Of a DNA stretch of 64,000 nucleotides, positions 18,795 through 28,500 are shown in pieces. Within the stretch, counting starts at the first letter, position 1, and the number at the start of each line of letters is the position of its first letter. The position numbers were made by a program, and so were the translations under genes. The notes beneath the pieces were generated by a model that was given only the letters and a program-made list of their open reading frames with translations, was not told where the DNA came from and did not search any database. The stretch is from Nisaea nitritireducens. GTDB taxonomy: Bacteria > Pseudomonadota > Alphaproteobacteria > Thalassobaculales > Thalassobaculaceae. The stretch covers positions 62,001 through 126,000 of the forward strand of contig NZ_JACZFS010000036.1 of NCBI RefSeq assembly GCF_014904795.1. The letters are read 5' to 3'.

Positions 18795-19700
18795 TCAGGA
18801 GAACAGAACCGCTGACAAACGGCGCCGGCCCTGAATGGTTACCGGATCCGTATGACCGAATGCCTCGAAGAACTTCACCAGTTGCATACGGGCTTTCTGT
18901 TCTTCCCAGTCGCGATCCCGGCGGATGCTCTCGATCAAGGCCTCGACCGCGCCTTCGCGGTTGTTCGATGCAAAGCGGGCCATTGCCAGATCGTAACGGG
19001 CCTGGTGATTGTCCGGATCGGCTTCGATGGCGGCAACCAGCGCAGCCTCCTCGCCGGCATCCTGGCTTTCAGTCACGAGTTCAAGCGAGGCGATCGCGGC
19101 ATGCACTTCCGGCGCCTTTTTGATCTCGTCCGGCAAGTCCGCGATCATCTGCTGCGCCTGCTCGACCTGGCCGACGGCGACCAGAGCGCGGATCAGACCG
19201 GCAATGCCGCGCACATTTTCCGGATCGTGCTCAACAACCTGGCTATAGATCCCACCGGCGCCCTGCGCGTCACCCGCCTCGAGCATCTTGTCTGCGGCAT
19301 CCAGCGCTTCATCAAGCGGGGACTCGCCCGCGGCGCCACCGGTCAGCCGCTTGACGAATTCGCGGATCTGGCTTTCCGGCAAGGCGCCCTGAAATCCGTC
19401 TACAGGCTGGCCTTTATGGAACGCGAACACTGCCGGGATCGACTGCACCCGCATCTGCTGTGCGATGGCCTGGTTCTCATCGATATTGACCTTCACCATG
19501 CGGACGGCGCCGCCGGCATCGCGCACCACTTTTTCCAGCATCGGGCCGAGCTGCTTGCAGGGGCCGCACCACGGCGCCCAGAAGTCGACGATCACCGGAA
19601 CGTCACGGGACGCTTCGACAACATCGGCCATGAAGGATTGCGTATCGGAGTCCTTGATCAGATCGGCGGAGTCCGGGGCGGCGTTGATAAGGGTTTCCAT
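18795..19700 (-). CDS. cnoX: Chaperedoxin CnoX (thioredoxin domain + TPR), 301 aa
   Basis: Thioredoxin-fold domain at about residues 15-115 followed by a TPR-like helical C-terminus (about 130-295). The active site is WAPWCGPCKQ, so both redox cysteines are kept, as in Caulobacter CnoX and unlike the E. coli protein. In that family the protein holds oxidised unfolding clients and hands them to GroEL/DnaK. Start METLINAAPDSADLIKD at 19700 matches the family's usual beginning; the longer frame adds 19 residues with no homology signal. It precedes the LON-domain gene by 38 bases. Confidence 0.9.
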   Translation of the reverse strand: METLINAAPDSADLIKDSDTQSFMADVVEASRDVPVIVDFWAPWCGPCKQLGPMLEKVVRDAGGAVRMVKVNIDENQAIAQQMRVQSIPAVFAFHKGQPVDGFQGALPESQIREFVKRLTGGAAGESPLDEALDAADKMLEAGDAQGAGGIYSQVVEHDPENVRGIAGLIRALVAVGQVEQAQQMIADLPDEIKKAPEVHAAIASLELVTESQDAGEEAALVAAIEADPDNHQARYDLAMARFASNNREGAVEALIESIRRDRDWEEQKARMQLVKFFEAFGHTDPVTIQGRRRLSAVLFS

Positions 19701-19790
19701 ACCTGTCGTCCGTTCTTTCATATCCGGTAAAGATTGGCCGCGGCCATCGCTTGACAAGTCCCCGGCCGTTCACGGCAGCCGGAACCTTGC

Positions 19791-20342
19791 TCAGGCCAGG
19801 GCCGCGAGGTCGAGAATTTCCGGCTCGTATCCGAGATTCCTGAGGAATGCGACAAGCGAGTCAGGTGAGACCGCGATTGTCATTTCGTTCGAGAGCGGGT
19901 GGTAGTTGAGCGGGTCAAAGGTCAGCATTTCCTTGTCAAGCACCACCTTAACCTCTCGCCCCACATCATTGAACAATGCGTAAGGCGAGACGGCTCCCGG
20001 GACGATGCCGAGGTGTTTCATCAACCGGTCCGGGCTGCCGAAAGACAGACGAGCTCCGCCTAGTGCGGTGCCGAGCTGCTTCAGATCGATCGGCCGGTCC
20101 TCCAGCGTCACGACAAGCCACATCTTGCCTTTCCGGTCACGCAGAAACAGGTTCTTGCAATGGCCGCCCGGAAGCTCGCCCCGCAGCGCCTTGCTGTCTT
20201 CCACGGTAAAAAGAGGCGGATGGCGATGCAGATCGTAGCCGAGCCCCAACCCGTCGAGATGGGCGAGCAGTTCATCCGGTGTGCTTGGGCCGGTTTGCCC
20301 GCCAGCTTGTCCATTGTCGGAGACTGATTCACTCTCGGACAT
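19791..20342 (-). CDS. Prolyl-tRNA editing protein (YbaK/ProX family), 183 aa
   Basis: A trans-editing deacylase domain (YbaK/EbsC fold) that hydrolyses mischarged Ala- or Cys-tRNA(Pro). Conserved pieces are HPPLFTVEDSKALRGELPG, CKNLFLRDRKGKMWLVV with the substrate-positioning Lys, and GIVPGAVSPYALFND, which closes the active site. After a Ser/Gly-rich lead of about 22 residues it is a complete single domain of the ProX/PrdX type. ATG 20342 has AGAGGAA upstream. It is the first gene of the minus-strand run leading to cnoX. Specificity for Ala versus Cys cannot be read from the sequence by eye. Confidence 0.88.
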   Translation of the reverse strand: MSESESVSDNGQAGGQTGPSTPDELLAHLDGLGLGYDLHRHPPLFTVEDSKALRGELPGGHCKNLFLRDRKGKMWLVVTLEDRPIDLKQLGTALGGARLSFGSPDRLMKHLGIVPGAVSPYALFNDVGREVKVVLDKEMLTFDPLNYHPLSNEMTIAVSPDSLVAFLRNLGYEPEILDLAALA

Positions 20343-20554
20343 AACGCTTCGCTTCCTCTTGTTGCGCTATACGCGCCGCACCACGGCAATTTCCGCGTTC
20401 TGGGATAGCCGGAAAGTGGGCATTTTCCAAGGCTTTCCTAGTGTTCTGACGGTTTGTCCGAACGCACTGAAAAAAAATAATTTCGAGGCTTGCAATGCGA
20501 AGAACAGTTTGTATTATCGCGGCCTCTCGACGGCATCACTGAATGCCGGTGGAC

Positions 20555-20629
20555 GCGGGCGTAGCTCAGGGGTAGAGCATAACCTTGCCAAGGTTAGGGT
20601 CGTGAGTTCGAATCTCATCGCCCGCTCCA
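20555..20629 (+). tRNA. tRNA-Gly (anticodon GCC)
   Basis: Full cloverleaf. Acceptor stem GCGGGCG (20555-20561) pairs with CGCCCGC (20619-20625); the D arm holds AGCTCAGGGGTAGAGC; the anticodon stem TAACC/GGTTA encloses TTGCCAA with anticodon GCC; the T arm is GTGAGTTCGAATCTCAT. The CCA end is encoded (20627-20629). A terminator follows at 20664. Confidence 0.97.
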
Positions 20630-20660
20630 ATTCCTCCTCAATGAGGTGGATCGAGAAACA

Positions 20661-20686
20661 AAAGGCGGCTTTTAGCCGCCTTTTTT
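20661..20686 (+). terminator. Rho-independent terminator after tRNA-Gly
   Basis: Stem GGCGGCT/AGCCGCC (20664-20670 with 20674-20680), 3-base loop TTT, then six T (20681-20686). It ends the tRNA-Gly transcript. The hairpin also contains the last codons and the TAA stop (20672-20674) of the opposite-strand EamA gene. Confidence 0.92.
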
Positions 20687-21577
20687 GCGTGCGCGCCGCC
20701 TGGCCAGAACCGCTTCCCGGTGACTGATATAGGCGGTCGAGCAGAAGATCACCGCACCGCCGAGCCAGACCCAGACGGTAGGCTCCTCGCCGAAGAGCAG
20801 GAATCCCATCACCGCGATGAGCGGCAGCTTGATGAATTCGAGCGGCTGCAATTGCGTGATCTCGGCCAGACCGCAAGCCCGTGTCCAGCAGACGTGACCA
20901 GCCGTGCCCGCACCCGCCAGACAGAACAGCCAGAGCCAGGTCATCGGATCGGGCCAGGTCCAGACAAACAGCGCCGGAACCAACGAGAGCGGGCTCTGCA
21001 GCAGCACCATCCAGAGCACAATTGCTTCCGGCCGTTCCGTCGCGGTCAACTTCTTCACGACCAGCGCCGTGATCGCGATTCCGAATGCGTTGCCGAGAGC
21101 GAGCAGGGCACCGACCGACATCGCCTCCATACCGGGCCGCAGCACCAGCAGCATACCCACGAACCCAGCGGCAAGGGCGGCCACCCGACGGGCCCTGATC
21201 ACCTCGCCAAGCACCAGGACGGCGCCGATGGTGGCGAACAACGGCGCCGTGAATCCGAGCGCTGTCGCCTCGGCAAGCGGAATCATGGTGATCGCGGCAA
21301 ACCCCGCCGCCATGGCCACCAGATTGATGACCGCACGCAAACTGTAGAGACTGTATTTGTCCGTTTTAAGCGCAGAAAAGCCGTACCCCATGATCCAGGG
21401 AGCCATCAGCACAACGGCAAGAAAATTGCGAAAGAACACGACCTCGAGGACGTGCAAATTCTCCGACGCGAGCCGGATGAATATCCCCATCGAGGTGAAG
21501 AAAACCATCGCCGCGCTCATCAGCAGCGTCGCCCGGACCGGTGCCGGCAATCTTGTGAACGCGGCAAGAATGGACAT
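20672..21577 (-). CDS. EamA/DMT-family permease, 301 aa
   Basis: Ten predicted hydrophobic helices arranged as two EamA repeats (about residues 15-145 and 155-285), the drug/metabolite transporter layout. Recognisable stretches are SMGIFIRLASENLHVLEVVF and ITMIPLAEATALGFTAPLFA in repeat 1 and ITQLQPLEFIKLPLIAVMGF in repeat 2, typical of the RhaT/RarD-like group. Start ATG 21577. Its stop codon lies inside the terminator hairpin of tRNA-Gly on the other strand. Inner membrane; the transported metabolite is unknown. Confidence 0.9.
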   Translation of the reverse strand: MSILAAFTRLPAPVRATLLMSAAMVFFTSMGIFIRLASENLHVLEVVFFRNFLAVVLMAPWIMGYGFSALKTDKYSLYSLRAVINLVAMAAGFAAITMIPLAEATALGFTAPLFATIGAVLVLGEVIRARRVAALAAGFVGMLLVLRPGMEAMSVGALLALGNAFGIAITALVVKKLTATERPEAIVLWMVLLQSPLSLVPALFVWTWPDPMTWLWLFCLAGAGTAGHVCWTRACGLAEITQLQPLEFIKLPLIAVMGFLLFGEEPTVWVWLGGAVIFCSTAYISHREAVLARRRARKKGG

Positions 21578-21673
21578 ATCAAAGAAACCTGAGGAGGAAT
21601 GCGGGGACTGAGACTATCCCGCGCCGAACCTCCTGACCAGCAAGCATGATTTTATCGATCAGGGTCCGGTTTC

Positions 21674-21687
21674 ATGATCTGGATCAA
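21674..21687. promoter_or_regulatory. FNR/FixK-like box ATGAT-CTGG-ATCAA upstream of ydcH
   Basis: Matches the anaerobic-regulator consensus TTGAT-N4-ATCAA at nine of ten defined positions, centred about 82 bases before the ydcH start. It lies in an 81-base stretch (21657-21737) holding seven GATC sites, including the nearby palindrome GATCT-TC-AGATC at 21726-21737. Function is inferred from the motif only. Confidence 0.45.
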
Positions 21688-21762
21688 AGATCCGGAAAAG
21701 ATCCTGTGTTCCTGTGACCTCAGGCGATCTTCAGATCATTTACGACTGCCAGGAGGCAAAAA

Positions 21763-21999
21763 ATGTCCCACGTCCCCCACGAGCTCGCAGACGAATTTCC
21801 GAATGCGGCAGAGAAAATTCATGAGCTGAAGCTCAGCAACGCCCATTTTGCCAAAATCGCGGACGCGTATCATGAGGTGAACCGGGAAATTCACCGGATC
21901 GAAGCGGAAATCGAGACCCCGTCCGATGCCTATGCAGAAGAGCTGAAGAAGAAGCGGCTTGCCCTCAAGGATGAGGTCGCATCATTTCTGAACCCTTGA
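21763..21999 (+). CDS. YdcH family (DUF465) small protein, 78 aa
   Basis: A short, wholly alpha-helical, charged protein with the DUF465 pattern: an N-terminal helix LADEFPNAAEKIHELKLSN, a central AKIADAYHEVNREIHRIEAE and a C-terminal LKKKRLALKDEVASFL. It should fold as a helical hairpin/coiled coil. A strong AGGAGG sits 8 bases before ATG 21763. It stands alone on the plus strand between EamA (divergent) and the hybrid kinase (convergent, 5-base gap). The upstream region carries a candidate FNR/FixK site. Molecular function of the family is not known. Confidence 0.9.
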   Translation: MSHVPHELADEFPNAAEKIHELKLSNAHFAKIADAYHEVNREIHRIEAEIETPSDAYAEELKKKRLALKDEVASFLNP

Positions 22000-22004
22000 A
22001 ACTG

Positions 22005-25000
22005 CTAGCTCTCGGCGAGGTCGGCCTCAAGCAGATTCAATCCCTGCAGATGGCCACGGATTTCGCCGAGAGCGGCCTCGATTTCCTGCTCGAATTTCTC
22101 TTGAACAGAGGCGATTGAAGGCCCGGAGACACCATCGTCGCGCAGACATTTTTCCAGAGTGTCCGCTACCGCACTGAGAGCCATGAGGCCAAGGTTTCCG
22201 GAAACCCCTTTCACCTGATGCGCCAGTCTCTCCGCGGCAATGCTATTGCCCTCGTCGAGGTAGGTCCGCAATTCACCCGCCGTTCCCGCATTTTGCCGGC
22301 AGAACTCGTTGAACAGCTTCGCCGCGGTATCCGCCGCACCAAGCAGTTGCACCATCTTGTCGAAAGGCGCGTATCCATGCACGGGCACTTCGGGCCGCGG
22401 CTGCGCAGTCACCGATAGTGCCATGCTGGCCTTCTCAACCCTGACAGCAGACAGAGCCTCGTAGAGTTTTTCTTCCGAGATCGGCTTGGCGACATGGCCG
22501 TTCATGCCTGCGGCCAGACATCGCTCGACCTCCGATGTCATTGCATGTGCCGTCGCGGCAATGATCGGCAGATCCCCAAACCGGCCATCGCTTCTTATCC
22601 GCCTGGTCGCCTGAATTCCGTCCAGCACGGGCATCTGGATGTCCATCAGCACAGCATCGAAGCGGCCGGGGTCTGATCCTGTCACCGCTTCCACGGCCGC
22701 TTCGCCGTTCCCGACAAGCTCGACTTCGGCGCCAACTCCACGCAACACAGCTTCGACAACCTGCTGGTTGATCTGATTATCCTCGGCAACGAGGATTCGC
22801 ATCCCCCGAAGGTGCACAGCCGCAGCATCGGCAAGGTCTCGTTCCACGTCCGAGGGTTCCTGGTTTTTCCAGAAAGCGTTCAGAAGCCGCACGATACGGT
22901 GCTGTGAAAGCGGTTTCGTGAGAACAGCACTGGCGCCAGCCGCCCGCGCATCGTCCCCGAGAGCTTCTGTATTCGCACCGGTGACCAGCACAATCTTTGG
23001 CAGGGCATCATCAGCCGCCGCCGCCAGAATATCCCTGGTGGCCTGGACCCCGTCCCCATCGGGCATCATCCAGTCCATGAAGATGATATTGAACGGCGCA
23101 TCTGCGCGACGCGCCTCGGCGACCGCAGCAATTGCCTCAGCGGCCGAGCCCGCTTCCGCAACCTCCAGGGCCAGGGGCTTGAGCATGCCTGACATAACCA
23201 GGCGGGCTGTCGGATTGTCATCCACGACGAGAACCCGCCAGTCTTCAAAACGCCCGGCATCCAGCCCACCGGCCCGCTGCGCAAGCAACGATAAATCAAA
23301 CGGCAAGACTACATGGAATATGCTGCCTTTGCCCGGCGTGCTTTCAGCCCAGACCCGACCGCCCATCCGGGTAGCCAGATCGAGGCAAATCGACAGCCCG
23401 AGACCGGTTCCGCCGAACTGTCGGGTGGTCGAGATATCGGCCTGGGTGAAGGGCTTGAAGATCTTGTCCTGCTGCTCGGCAGTCATGCCGATGCCGGAAT
23501 CCTCGACCTTGAAATGCAGATCGACGCGGCCCTCGCTTATCTCACGCGGATGAACGGAAAGTTTGACCAGCCCTGCCTTCGTGAACTTGACGGCGTTGCT
23601 GCACAGGTTTGTCAAAATCTGGCCGACCCGCAGCGGATCCCCGAACAGATCGACGGGCATATCCGGGTCAATTTCGATCTCGAATGAAAGACCCTTCTCG
23701 TCTGCCCGGTCTTTCGCCAGACCACCGACCTGCTCGATAATCTCTTTCAGATCGAAATCGGTCGCCTCGATCTCAAGCTGACCGGCCTCGATCTTCGAGA
23801 AATCGAGCACATCGTTGATGATCCCCATCAGGATTTGTGAGGAGGAAACAATCTTTCCGAGGAAGTCTGACTGGTTTTCATCAAGCCGGGTCCGCTGCAG
23901 CAACCGGCTGAGGCCGATGATACCGTTGAGCGGCGTGCGGATTTCATGACTCATATTGGCAAGAAATCCGGATTTCGCCTGATTGGCGGCTTCGGCTTCT
24001 TTCTGGCGCTGTTTCAGCTCAGTGATATCGACCCTGAAAGACAGGAAACCACCATCCGGTGTTCGCGAATCCTGAACGCGGATCCAGCGCCCGTCCGGCA
24101 GGGCCTGCTCGAATGCCGGCCCTGGCTCCCTGAACTGCTGCATGCGCAAGGCAACCCAGTCTTCCACACGCCCGACGGCCTCGCATATCTCTCCAGCATT
24201 GGCGGCAACACGAATGATATCCTCGTACAGGGCCCCGGGGATCATGGCCGCCCCCGCGCTGGGATAGAGTTTCTTGAAACGCTCGTTGCAAATCACCATT
24301 CGCATGTTTCGGTCATAGAGAATGAAAGCGCCATTCATGGCGTCGAGCGCGATACGCAGCTGCCGTTCGGCCTCGGTTGCTTTTTCCTTGGCCTCGACCA
24401 GACCATTTTCCTGCATCGCAAGAGTTTCCAGGTCCCGACGGCGGCGTTCCTGAAAAAGCCCAATCCCGAAGAGCGGTATCACAATCGCCGTTCCGATCAG
24501 ACCGACGGGAATCCAGACATCCCGGTAAATCGATTCCGGAGCAATCCAGCCGCCTTTCGGACGCCCTCCCAGATACCAGCTACCGACCGGCAAATTAACT
24601 TGTTGCAAGACGGGCATGTCTTCGAAGATTGCTTCGCTGCCGAAGAACACGTCGCCGGTCAGCCCGCTCCCGTCACGTCCACGGATCGCGAACTCAAAAT
24701 CCAACGTCGCCGGGTCTGCCCCGGCCGCAGCGTAAAGTTTTTCTGCGTCGATAACGGCCGAGACCAAGCCCCAGAAAAACTCGGTGCCGTCCTTGTCTTT
24801 GGCAAAGACCGGATATCGCCCGATAATCCCGACCCCGCCCTGAAGGAGCGTCAGCGGCCCGGCGAGCACCAGATCTCCATTATCGCGGGCCGTGAGCGCT
24901 GCGGCGCGCTGTTTCTCGTTCTTTCGATAATCGAGCCCGATCGCCGCTTCATTACCTTCGAGCGGATAAATATACCGCAGCACAAGATCCGGTGCGGCGC

Positions 25001-25295
25001 CGATATTCCGTAGTTGCAGCCTGCTTGTGAACAGGCGCTCGGCAATATTGTTGAACCGGTTCTGAGACAGATCGGGGTCTGTCGAGATGACAGCGGCGAG
25101 ACCGCCTACAAGCCGCAGATTCGCACCAATCTCGCCCTCAAGGCGCGTTCGGAGCAGATTGAGTTCGTGGGAAACATGGCTCCGCGTTTCGGCAAAATAT
25201 TTGTCCCGGGCTTCCTCCATGAGGAGAAACCCAATCCCAATCGCCGCGGCTATAGCCATGACGGCCGGGGCCATTGAAATAAATCGACCTCGCAT
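22005..25295 (-). CDS. Hybrid sensor histidine kinase (CHASE-PAS-HisKA-HATPase-REC-REC-HPt), 1096 aa
   Basis: A complete phosphorelay in one membrane protein. Residues about 8-27 are the first membrane helix; about 30-255 is a periplasmic CHASE-type sensor domain; about 262-282 is the second helix; about 310-430 is a PAS domain. The dimerisation helix carries the phospho-accepting His near 450 (FLANMSHEIRTPLNG), with N box NLCSNAVKFTKAG and G box GGTGLGLSICLDLA behind. Two receiver domains follow with Asp in FMDWMMPDGDG and LMDIQMPVLDG, then an HPt domain with His in RLAHQVKGVSGNLG. All phosphotransfer residues are intact. Start 25295 has AGGAAGAG upstream. No cognate output regulator is adjacent. 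Confidence 0.93.
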   Translation of the reverse strand: MRGRFISMAPAVMAIAAAIGIGFLLMEEARDKYFAETRSHVSHELNLLRTRLEGEIGANLRLVGGLAAVISTDPDLSQNRFNNIAERLFTSRLQLRNIGAAPDLVLRYIYPLEGNEAAIGLDYRKNEKQRAAALTARDNGDLVLAGPLTLLQGGVGIIGRYPVFAKDKDGTEFFWGLVSAVIDAEKLYAAAGADPATLDFEFAIRGRDGSGLTGDVFFGSEAIFEDMPVLQQVNLPVGSWYLGGRPKGGWIAPESIYRDVWIPVGLIGTAIVIPLFGIGLFQERRRRDLETLAMQENGLVEAKEKATEAERQLRIALDAMNGAFILYDRNMRMVICNERFKKLYPSAGAAMIPGALYEDIIRVAANAGEICEAVGRVEDWVALRMQQFREPGPAFEQALPDGRWIRVQDSRTPDGGFLSFRVDITELKQRQKEAEAANQAKSGFLANMSHEIRTPLNGIIGLSRLLQRTRLDENQSDFLGKIVSSSQILMGIINDVLDFSKIEAGQLEIEATDFDLKEIIEQVGGLAKDRADEKGLSFEIEIDPDMPVDLFGDPLRVGQILTNLCSNAVKFTKAGLVKLSVHPREISEGRVDLHFKVEDSGIGMTAEQQDKIFKPFTQADISTTRQFGGTGLGLSICLDLATRMGGRVWAESTPGKGSIFHVVLPFDLSLLAQRAGGLDAGRFEDWRVLVVDDNPTARLVMSGMLKPLALEVAEAGSAAEAIAAVAEARRADAPFNIIFMDWMMPDGDGVQATRDILAAAADDALPKIVLVTGANTEALGDDARAAGASAVLTKPLSQHRIVRLLNAFWKNQEPSDVERDLADAAAVHLRGMRILVAEDNQINQQVVEAVLRGVGAEVELVGNGEAAVEAVTGSDPGRFDAVLMDIQMPVLDGIQATRRIRSDGRFGDLPIIAATAHAMTSEVERCLAAGMNGHVAKPISEEKLYEALSAVRVEKASMALSVTAQPRPEVPVHGYAPFDKMVQLLGAADTAAKLFNEFCRQNAGTAGELRTYLDEGNSIAAERLAHQVKGVSGNLGLMALSAVADTLEKCLRDDGVSGPSIASVQEKFEQEIEAALGEIRGHLQGLNLLEADLAES

Positions 25296-25590
25296 ACACT
25301 CTTCCTGACCCAAGGCCTCCAAAGGCCCCTATACCCGGTATTGTCTCCTTTGAAAGATGGCCGATGGCCGTTACGATTCTCTTAAGAGGCCGTTTATTCA
25401 GGCTACAACTCTGCCGCGCTGCACCCGGCCTGGTGACAATCAAACGGCCTTCTTCGTTCGGCCGGGCTTCTTTGGGTGCCGAACTCCGTTATTTGCCGGA
25501 ATTTCAATAATTTGACGCTTCAGCGCCCGATTCAATTGGGTTAGCCTGTTTATGGGCTGGCTCAAGCGTTCGGTGGCGGGAGGAAATCGC

Positions 25591-28500
25591 ATGCGCGATA
25601 AGTTGCACACCTTGAAGCAAGAACTCGTCGACGGCGTTATCGCACTCGCAGAAGAGCGGATCGCCAAGGACAAGCAGGCGGAAGCCAAAAGCTTCATCAG
25701 GCAGTTCTACGCAAATGTCGCGCCTCAGGATATTTTGTCCGAGGAGGTGGAAGACCTGTTCGGCAGCGCATTGTCGATCTGGACCTTCGGCAAGACCCGG
25801 GCGCCGGGCACTGCCAAGATCCGGGCCTACAATCCCCGCTTTGAAGCCGCCGGCTGGCAGTCGCCCCACACTGTCATCGAGATCGTCAATGACGACATGC
25901 CGTTTCTGGTGGACTCAGTCACCACGGCGCTGACAACACTGGACTTGACAGTCCACCTCGTCATCCACCCGATCCTGAAGATCGACCGATCATCGAGCGG
26001 CAAGGCCCAGGCACTACTGGATCAGGAAGAGCCCTGCGACGGCATGATCCGCGAATCCTTCATGCAGCTACGCATCTCCGAGCAGAGCTCTGCAGAGGTC
26101 CTGTCCAGCATCGAGGCTGAGTTACACTCAGTGCTCGAAGATGTGAGGGCTTCCGTCGAGGACTGGCGGACAATGCGGGAGAAGGTACTCGACGTCGTCA
26201 CCGAGATCGGTGTGCGCGAGACCCCGCACAACCGGGAGGAAGTCAGCGAGGTCATCGATTTCCTGCGCTGGATCGAGGATAACCACTTCACCTTCCTCGG
26301 CTATCGTGAGCTGGACTATGTCGACAGTGGAAAGAACGCGCACATGGAGGTTGTCGACGGCTCCGGCCTCGGCATCCTGCGAAAGCCGGAGACCAGCGTA
26401 TTCGGCGGATTACGGGAACTGGGCAAACTTCCCGCAGATGTAAGAAGTTTTCTGACCAGTCCCGACCTGCTGCTGATCATGAAGGCGAACCGCAAGGCCC
26501 GGGTCCATCGTCCTGTCTATATGGACACGATCATCGTCAAGAAGATCGACAAGACGGGCAAAGTCACTGGCGAACATCGGTTCATCGGCCTCTTCACGTC
26601 GGTCGCCTACAATCAGAGCCCCGGCGAAATCCCGATGCTACGGCAAAAGGTGCAGCGGATTGTCTCCCGCGGCGGCTTCGCGCAGGAGAGTCATGACGGC
26701 AAGGCTCTGATCAACATCCTTGAGACCTATCCGCGCGATGAGCTGTTTCAGGCCAGCGAGGATGCCCTGCTCGCCACGTCAATCGGCGTTCTGCACTTGC
26801 AGGAACGGCAGAAAACCGCGCTGTTCGTGCGTTCTGACCCGTTCGAACGATTTGTTTCCGTAATAATATTTGTCCCACGCGATCACTACACAACCCAGAT
26901 CAGGGAGCGGTTTGCCGACATCCTAGCGCACGCCTTCAAGGGCCACGTTGCAGCCTTCTACACACAGATGTCAGAATCCGTCCTCGCGCGCCTTCATTTC
27001 ATTGTCGCAACGGAACGGGGGGCAGTCCCCGATGTCGACGTCGAGGAACTTGAGCATCGTCTGGCAGATGCGGCCCGGTCCTGGTCCGACAAGCTTCATC
27101 AGGCCCTGGTCGAAGCCAAGGGCGAGGAGCGGGGCAACGCGCTGCACCGTCGCTACCGGAATGCCTTTCCCTCTTCTTACCGGGAAGCGTATTCCGCGCA
27201 GGGCGCGATCTTCGACATTGAGCGGATCGAGGAAACCATTGCGGGCGGCAGTCTCGCCATGAACCTGTTCCGCCCCATCGGATCGGAAGAGACTCAGCTC
27301 TATCTCAAGTTTTTCCATACCGACACGCCGGTGCCGCTCTCCGACGTCATGCCGATGATCGAGAACATGGGTGTGCGGGTCCTCAGTGAGCGGCCCTATG
27401 AAGTGGTCTCCAAGGATCTCTCCAACACAGTCTGGATCCACGATTTCGAGATGCAGCTCCGCAACGGACAAAGCGTCGATATCGAATCCATGCGCCAACC
27501 GTTCCACGACGCCTTCGAGGCAGTGTGGACCGGCAAGATGGAGAATGACGGGTTCAACATCCTCATCCTGCAGGCCGGTCTGACATGGCGCGAGGTCGCC
27601 ATGTTGCGGGCTTATGCGAAATATCTGCGTCAGGCAGCTTTCACCTTCTCCCAGGCCTATATGGAAGAGACCCTGGCGGAGAACGCATCGATCGCGAAGC
27701 TGCTGGCCCGCCTCTTCGAGGCACGGTTCAATCCGGAGGTGGATGAGGCCAAGCGTGCCACGACAGCGAAAGAGATCGTGGCCGAGATCGAGGCTGCGCT
27801 CGATAATGTCGCCAACCTCGATCAGGACCGGATTATCCAGCGCTATCTCAACCTGATCCAGTCGACAATGCGGACCAACTATTATCAACCAGACGCCGAA
27901 GGTAACCCGAAAACCTACATTTCGTTCAAGCTGGACAGCCAGTCCGTCGAGGACCTGCCGCTTCCGCGTCCCCTGGTCGAAATCTGGGTCTTTTCGCCAC
28001 GCACCGAGGCCGTGCACCTGCGCGGCGGCCGTGTGGCCCGCGGCGGTATTCGCTGGTCGGATCGCCGGGAGGATTTCCGTACCGAGATTCTCGGCCTGAT
28101 GAAGGCACAGCAGGTGAAGAATGCCGTCATCGTTCCCGTTGGCTCAAAGGGCGGGTTCGTGGTCAAGCGGCCACCGGCGGACGGCACCCGCGAGGCCATG
28201 CAGGCCGAAGCCATCGAATGCTACAAGACGATGATGCGCGGCATGCTGGATATCACCGACAATATCTCCGGTACCGATATCGTGCCTCCGGAGCAGGTCG
28301 TCCGGCATGACGAGAACGACCCCTATCTGGTGGTCGCGGCCGACAAGGGCACGGCCACCTTCTCCGACATTGCCAACGGGGTTTCCCAGGAATACGGCTT
28401 CTGGCTCGACGACGCCTTCGCATCGGGCGGTTCCGCCGGCTACGATCACAAGAAAATGGCCATCACGGCGCGCGGCGCGTGGGAATCCGTGAAGCGCCAT

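Noticed and set aside
21657-21737. GATC cluster as a Dam/SeqA replication-control site or origin
   Set aside because: No dnaA or DnaA boxes nearby, and Dam is unusual in this group; half-sites for a regulator are more likely.
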